Below are positions 60,401 to 64,000 of a stretch of DNA of 64,000 bases, piece by piece (positions within the stretch are counted from its first letter, which is position 1; every line of letters starts with the position of its first letter). The stretch covers positions 2,961,001 through 3,025,000 of the forward strand of contig NZ_CP080443.1 in assembly GCF_019613955.1 (NCBI RefSeq). The letters run 5' to 3'. The notes below the pieces were generated by a model that was not told the origin of the DNA, did no database searches, and saw only the letters and a program-made list of their open reading frames with translations. A program made the translations under genes and the position numbers. The DNA comes from Chryseobacterium sp. LJ668. GTDB taxonomy: Bacteria; Bacteroidota; Bacteroidia; Flavobacteriales; Weeksellaceae.

Positions 60401-61210
60401 ATGATTCAGTACTTAGATAATATTCAACACAAAGATTCAAAAAACTTTTTCCTAATCGCAGGACCATGCATCATCGAAGGCGAAGATATGGCTTTGAGAA
60501 TTGCCGAAAAAGTAATTGAAATCACCGATAAATACAATATCCCTTATATTTTTAAAGGAAGCTTTAAAAAAGCCAACAGAAGCAGAGTAGATTCTTTCAC
60601 AACAATTGGTGAAGAAAAATCTTTGGAAATTCTTAAAAAAGTAGGCGAAACTTTTAACATTCCAACAACGACAGATATTCATGAAAACGACCATGCAGCT
60701 TTGGCTGCTCAATATGTTGATGTTCTTCAGATTCCTGCGTTTTTGGTTCGTCAGACAGATCTTTTAATCGCTGCGGCAAAAACAGGAAAATGTGTTTCAT
60801 TAAAGAAAGGTCAGTTTCTTTCTCCAGAATCGATGAAGTTTGCCGTACAGAAAGTGACCGATTCAGACAATCAGAAAGTAGCAATTATTGAAAGAGGAAA
60901 TTCTTTCGGATATACAGATTTAATCGTTGATTACAGAGGTATCCCTACCATGAGAGCATATGCACCTGTCATTTTAGATGTCACTCATTCGTTGCAACAG
61001 CCTAATCAAAGTTCAGGAGTTACGGGAGGAAGACCGGATTTAATCGAAACGGTTGCCAAAGCAGGAATTGCCGTAGGAGCAGACGGAATTTTTATTGAAA
61101 CACATCCCACACCCGAAACCGCTTTATCTGATGGCGCCAACATGCTTCGACTGGATTTATTAGAAGATTTGTTACAAAAATTAACAAGAGTGAGAGAATC
61201 CATTTTGTAA
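60401..61210 (+). CDS. kdsA: 3-deoxy-8-phosphooctulonate synthase
   Basis: 269 residues, normal for KdsA. FLIAGPCIIEGEDMAL, FKGSFKKANRSR (substrate-binding Lys/Arg), FNIPTTTDIHE and RGNSFGYTDLIVDYRG are the family motifs, and GGRPDL lies near the end. It condenses phosphoenolpyruvate with arabinose-5-phosphate to KDO-8-phosphate in the cytoplasm, the first committed step of KDO synthesis. Whether it is the metal-dependent type is not decided here. kdsB at 37149 supplies a later step. It is followed after 42 bp by a TonB-dependent receptor gene. Confidence 0.96.
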   Translation: MIQYLDNIQHKDSKNFFLIAGPCIIEGEDMALRIAEKVIEITDKYNIPYIFKGSFKKANRSRVDSFTTIGEEKSLEILKKVGETFNIPTTTDIHENDHAALAAQYVDVLQIPAFLVRQTDLLIAAAKTGKCVSLKKGQFLSPESMKFAVQKVTDSDNQKVAIIERGNSFGYTDLIVDYRGIPTMRAYAPVILDVTHSLQQPNQSSGVTGGRPDLIETVAKAGIAVGADGIFIETHPTPETALSDGANMLRLDLLEDLLQKLTRVRESIL

Positions 61211-61252
61211 TTGTTAAAAAATCATTAATTTTAGAATTCTAAATAATTTCTT

Positions 61253-63475
61253 TTGAAAAAACTAGTTTTACCACTGAGCCTCATGGTTCCCATGTTAGTA
61301 TTCTCCCAAACAAAAAAGAGAGATACAACGAGAACAACAGATATTGAGGAAGTCGTTTTCCAGAAAAAAGTAGTTGGAAGTACGAATGACCTTACCACAG
61401 TAAAATTATCTGCTAAAGATGCTCAAAATGTGGCAAGCATTTCTGGAGGTTATGAAACTCTACTTAAAACGCTGCCGTCAGTAAACTCCAATACAGAATT
61501 GTCTTCTCAATATATGGTGCGTGGTGGAAACTATGATGAAAACCTTATCTACATTAATGATATTGAGATCTACAGACCTTTTCTGATAAGAAATTCTCAG
61601 CAGGAGGGTTTGAGCATCATCAATCCGGATATGATTTCTGTAGTAAATTTTTCAGCCGGAGGTTTTGAGCCCAGATATGGTGATAAAATGTCTTCCGCTT
61701 TGAATATCTATTACCGTGAACCTAAAAAGTTTGAACTTTCGGGAGAAGCGAGTTTAATCGGTGGAAGATTAACGACTGGTTTTGCATCAGGTAAAGAAGA
61801 TGACAATGGAAATAAGAAATTAACGGCTTTGTTTTCAGGAAGGTACAGAAATACAAATCTAGTATTAAATACCCTGAATGAGGACACAGATTTTAACCCA
61901 ACATATTACGATTTCCAAACGTATCTGAATTATCATCTGAGTAATAAATTCTCAATGTCATTCATAGGGTATTACTCCAAGAATGACTATGATATGGTTC
62001 CTAAAGAACGAAGCGTAGATTTCGGATCTTTACAGAGACCTATCAATCTTTCTGTTTTTTATAATGGTAAAGAAAATGATATGTATAAAAATATGATGGG
62101 AACATTCACCATGAATTATAAACCGTCAGACAAATGGAGATTTACTTTAGACAGTTTTGCATATCAGAACAGAGAGAGAGAATATTATACGATTGCTTCA
62201 AGCTATATATTACAGACTTTTGATCCGATCACGGGAGATCCAATAACATCTTATGACGTAGGCGGACAGATAGAGCACGCCAGAAATGACCTTTTTGTAC
62301 GAACGTACGGAACACAGTTTAAAACACGTTTTTCACCCAATGTTAATACGGATATTGAAGTAGGTTTTAAATTTGAAAAAGAAAATCTAAGCGACTTAAC
62401 CAATGAGTATAAATTGGTTGATTCTTCCGGATACAGTACACCGAGACCGTTGGATGATCCTAGGTTTCCTGATGCATCAGAATTAGATTTATTTTACAGC
62501 ATTGCAGGTAATAATCATATCGAGCCGACAAGATTATCTGCATATGCACAGTATTCTCAGAAGTTTTATTGGGGTTCAAGCAAAGTATTTATCAATGCAG
62601 GAGCAAGAGTAGCACACTGGAGTTTTAATGATGAAACTATTTTTTCACCAAGAGCTCAATTTGCAATAAAGCCGGAGTGGGATACCGATATGCTATTCAG
62701 AATTGCGGGTGGTATCTATTATCAGTCACCTTTTTATAAAGAAATAAAAGATCTTGACGGAAATTTCAATCCGAATATAAAATCTCAGCGTTCGATTCAG
62801 GCAATTCTAGCAAATGATTTCGAATTTGAATTTGACGACCGACCGTTTAAGCTGACTACAGAATTGTATTACAAAAAAATGGATAATTTGATTCCGTATT
62901 ATATGGATAATGTGAGAATTCGTTATTCAGGGAAAAACAATGCTTCAGGATATGCTTACGGAATAGATACAAGACTTTTTGGAGAATTTGTTCCGGGTAT
63001 AGATTCTTGGTTGTCTGCAAGTTATGCCAGAGTTTACGAGAATATTGATGGGAGAGGAGATATCCCGAGACCTACAGATCAGAGATTCAGGTTTGCTATG
63101 TTTTATCAGGATTACATGCCTAAATTTCCTTCAATGCGTGTGAATTTGACTTTGACTTATGCAATGGGTTTACCGAACGGAGCGCCGGTTTTTACAGATC
63201 CTTATCAGTACCAAAAAACTTTGCCTTCTTATAAAAGAGTAGATATCGGACTTTCAAAAGTATTTATTGACAGAAAAGACAATAAAAAGACCTACGGTTT
63301 CTGGGGTAATTTTGAAGAGTTGATTCTGGGTGTTCAGGTATTCAATGCTTTTAATATCAATAATACCGTTTCTAATCAATGGATTACTGATGCCAATACC
63401 AATCTGATGTATCCGGTTCCGGTACGTTTGACAGGGAGATTTTTTAACGTAAAACTTGAATTTAAAATCAAATAG
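61253..63475 (+). CDS. TonB-dependent outer-membrane receptor
   Basis: 740 residues starting with TTG at 61253. The signal peptide is residues 1-19 (MLVFSQ). The plug domain has ISGGYETLLKTLPSVNSN, YMVRGGNYDENLIYINDIE and GFEPRYGDKMSSAL. The rest is a 22-strand barrel pattern ending in an aromatic/basic strand (FFNVKLEFKIK). There is no carboxypeptidase-like N-terminal domain and no SusD partner, so it is not a typical SusC polysaccharide system. It takes up a large or scarce substrate, such as a siderophore, using TonB energy. Substrate unknown. Confidence 0.92.
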   Translation: MKKLVLPLSLMVPMLVFSQTKKRDTTRTTDIEEVVFQKKVVGSTNDLTTVKLSAKDAQNVASISGGYETLLKTLPSVNSNTELSSQYMVRGGNYDENLIYINDIEIYRPFLIRNSQQEGLSIINPDMISVVNFSAGGFEPRYGDKMSSALNIYYREPKKFELSGEASLIGGRLTTGFASGKEDDNGNKKLTALFSGRYRNTNLVLNTLNEDTDFNPTYYDFQTYLNYHLSNKFSMSFIGYYSKNDYDMVPKERSVDFGSLQRPINLSVFYNGKENDMYKNMMGTFTMNYKPSDKWRFTLDSFAYQNREREYYTIASSYILQTFDPITGDPITSYDVGGQIEHARNDLFVRTYGTQFKTRFSPNVNTDIEVGFKFEKENLSDLTNEYKLVDSSGYSTPRPLDDPRFPDASELDLFYSIAGNNHIEPTRLSAYAQYSQKFYWGSSKVFINAGARVAHWSFNDETIFSPRAQFAIKPEWDTDMLFRIAGGIYYQSPFYKEIKDLDGNFNPNIKSQRSIQAILANDFEFEFDDRPFKLTTELYYKKMDNLIPYYMDNVRIRYSGKNNASGYAYGIDTRLFGEFVPGIDSWLSASYARVYENIDGRGDIPRPTDQRFRFAMFYQDYMPKFPSMRVNLTLTYAMGLPNGAPVFTDPYQYQKTLPSYKRVDIGLSKVFIDRKDNKKTYGFWGNFEELILGVQVFNAFNINNTVSNQWITDANTNLMYPVPVRLTGRFFNVKLEFKIK

Positions 63476-63480
63476 TAACA

Positions 63481-63512
63481 AAAACTTCTGAAATTTCTCA
63501 GGAGTTTTTTCT
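63481..63512 (+). terminator. Terminator after the TonB-dependent receptor
   Basis: AAAACTTCTGA pairs with TCAGGAGTTTT (one G-T pair), then TTCTTT. Confidence 0.8.
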
Positions 63513-63527
63513 TTATAATAATTCAAT

Positions 63528-63535
63528 TAAATTTG
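63528..63535 (+). promoter_or_regulatory. -7 promoter element for the DUF3347 gene
   Basis: TAAATTTG matches TAnnTTTG, 20 bp before ATG 63556. Confidence 0.5.
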
Positions 63536-63555
63536 TACTCAATTAAAATTTAGAA

Positions 63556-64000
63556 ATGAAAAAATATATTGCTCTTTTATTTTCTGTAATCATGGTAATT
63601 ACTTTACAATCCCAGTCAAAGCAGAATACACAACTAACAAAATTATATCAAAATTATATTGCCATAAAATCTTCATTATCTTCTGATGATCTAAAAAAAA
63701 CTTCGATGGCTGCAGGAGAATTCCTGAAAACCGCTAAAACCGTTAATGCCAAAATGATTACAGAAAAAAAACTGATATCATTGAAAGCAGACGCAACAAC
63801 CATAGCACAGGGTAAAAATATTGAAACTCAGAGAAAAGCATTTTATCAATTATCAGACATTATGATCAGTTTGGCTAAAGAAAATAAACTGTCTGATAAA
63901 ACCATTTTTGTACAGTATTGTCCGATGGCAAAAGGCAGCTGGATGAGTAATGAGAAGCAGATTGTCAACCCATATTACGGAAAATCAATGCTTGACTGTG
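63556..64000 (+). CDS. DUF3347 protein, 3' end outside the window
   Basis: The frame is open from ATG 63556 to the end of the window (148 codons). A signal peptide (MKKYIALLFSVIMVITLQSQ) is followed by a helical domain and the DUF3347 signature VQYCPMAKGSWMSN and NPYYGKSMLDC. The Cys, Met and His-type residues of this family are thought to bind copper or related metals near efflux systems. The remaining part lies outside the window. A terminator upstream shows it is a separate transcript from the receptor gene. Confidence 0.85.
   Translation, partial: MKKYIALLFSVIMVITLQSQSKQNTQLTKLYQNYIAIKSSLSSDDLKKTSMAAGEFLKTAKTVNAKMITEKKLISLKADATTIAQGKNIETQRKAFYQLSDIMISLAKENKLSDKTIFVQYCPMAKGSWMSNEKQIVNPYYGKSMLDC

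Noticed and set aside
61253..63475. SusC-type polysaccharide utilisation receptor
   Set aside because: No N-terminal carboxypeptidase-like domain and no SusD gene adjacent.

Overview
The window looks like chromosomal core DNA from a low-GC flavobacterium, most likely Chryseobacterium or a close relative in the Weeksellaceae. This rests on several signs. Bacteroidota-type promoters (TTG, about 19-20 bp, TAnnTTTG) recur throughout, as do AT-rich ribosome-binding regions. There are flavobacterial families such as GLPGLI, DUF3347, DUF4199, DUF2723, DUF3857 and DUF4920. A menaquinone pathway is present, and one gene belongs to the subtype iii type VI secretion system. No rRNA, tRNA, CRISPR array, integrase or intact transposase is visible. 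The genus is inferred from gene content, not from a search.

Layout. Positions 1-4.0 kb hold a truncated gene with a secreted partner, small membrane and secreted proteins, a thiolase and a small GldL-like membrane protein. Positions 4.1-8.9 kb hold an MFS transporter, a GHMP (mevalonate-type) kinase, a UbiA prenyltransferase and proline dehydrogenase. Positions 8.9-11.4 kb hold an HTH regulator divergent from an M14 carboxypeptidase-like gene, separated by about 0.8 kb containing repeated TTACA..TGTAA palindromes. Positions 11.4-16.3 kb hold a DUF4920 protein, an amino-acid permease, a REP-like palindromic element and an isolated tssE-tssF pair. Positions 16.4-25.1 kb hold uvrA, small proteins, gyrA and a TPR protein. 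Positions 25.2-30.6 kb hold menB, two bacterial PH-domain proteins, menA, a START-like protein and a metallo-hydrolase, followed by the SRP RNA on the minus strand. Positions 30.9-40.5 kb hold a DUF4199-glycosyltransferase-GIN-domain group, a phosphosugar mutase, an aminotransferase, kdsB, glutathione peroxidase and others. Positions 40.5-45.5 kb hold a very large DUF3857/transglutaminase protein, a double-glycine bacteriocin-like peptide and a GLPGLI protein. Positions 45.6-48.6 kb hold ribF divergent from atpD-atpC. Positions 49.5-54.3 kb (minus strand) hold a B12-binding radical SAM protein and a pair that fits sulfonolipid (capnine) synthesis. Positions 54.6-64 kb hold DUF2723 and a second glycosyltransferase-like membrane protein, a DUF1697 gene whose leader is a 9-copy 8-bp tandem repeat, kdsA, a TonB-dependent receptor and the start of a DUF3347 protein.

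How the genes work together. Envelope construction dominates. KdsA and KdsB make activated KDO for lipopolysaccharide. The cysteine-synthase-like and serine-palmitoyltransferase-like pair would make the capnine backbone of sulfonolipids. MenB and MenA make menaquinone, and AtpD/AtpC belong to the ATP synthase. The GHMP kinase, the UbiA protein and possibly the thiolase fit isoprenoid supply. The least explained items are the palindrome array around the HTH regulator, the double-glycine peptide/GLPGLI pair, the orphan tssEF genes and the repeat tract in front of the DUF1697 gene.
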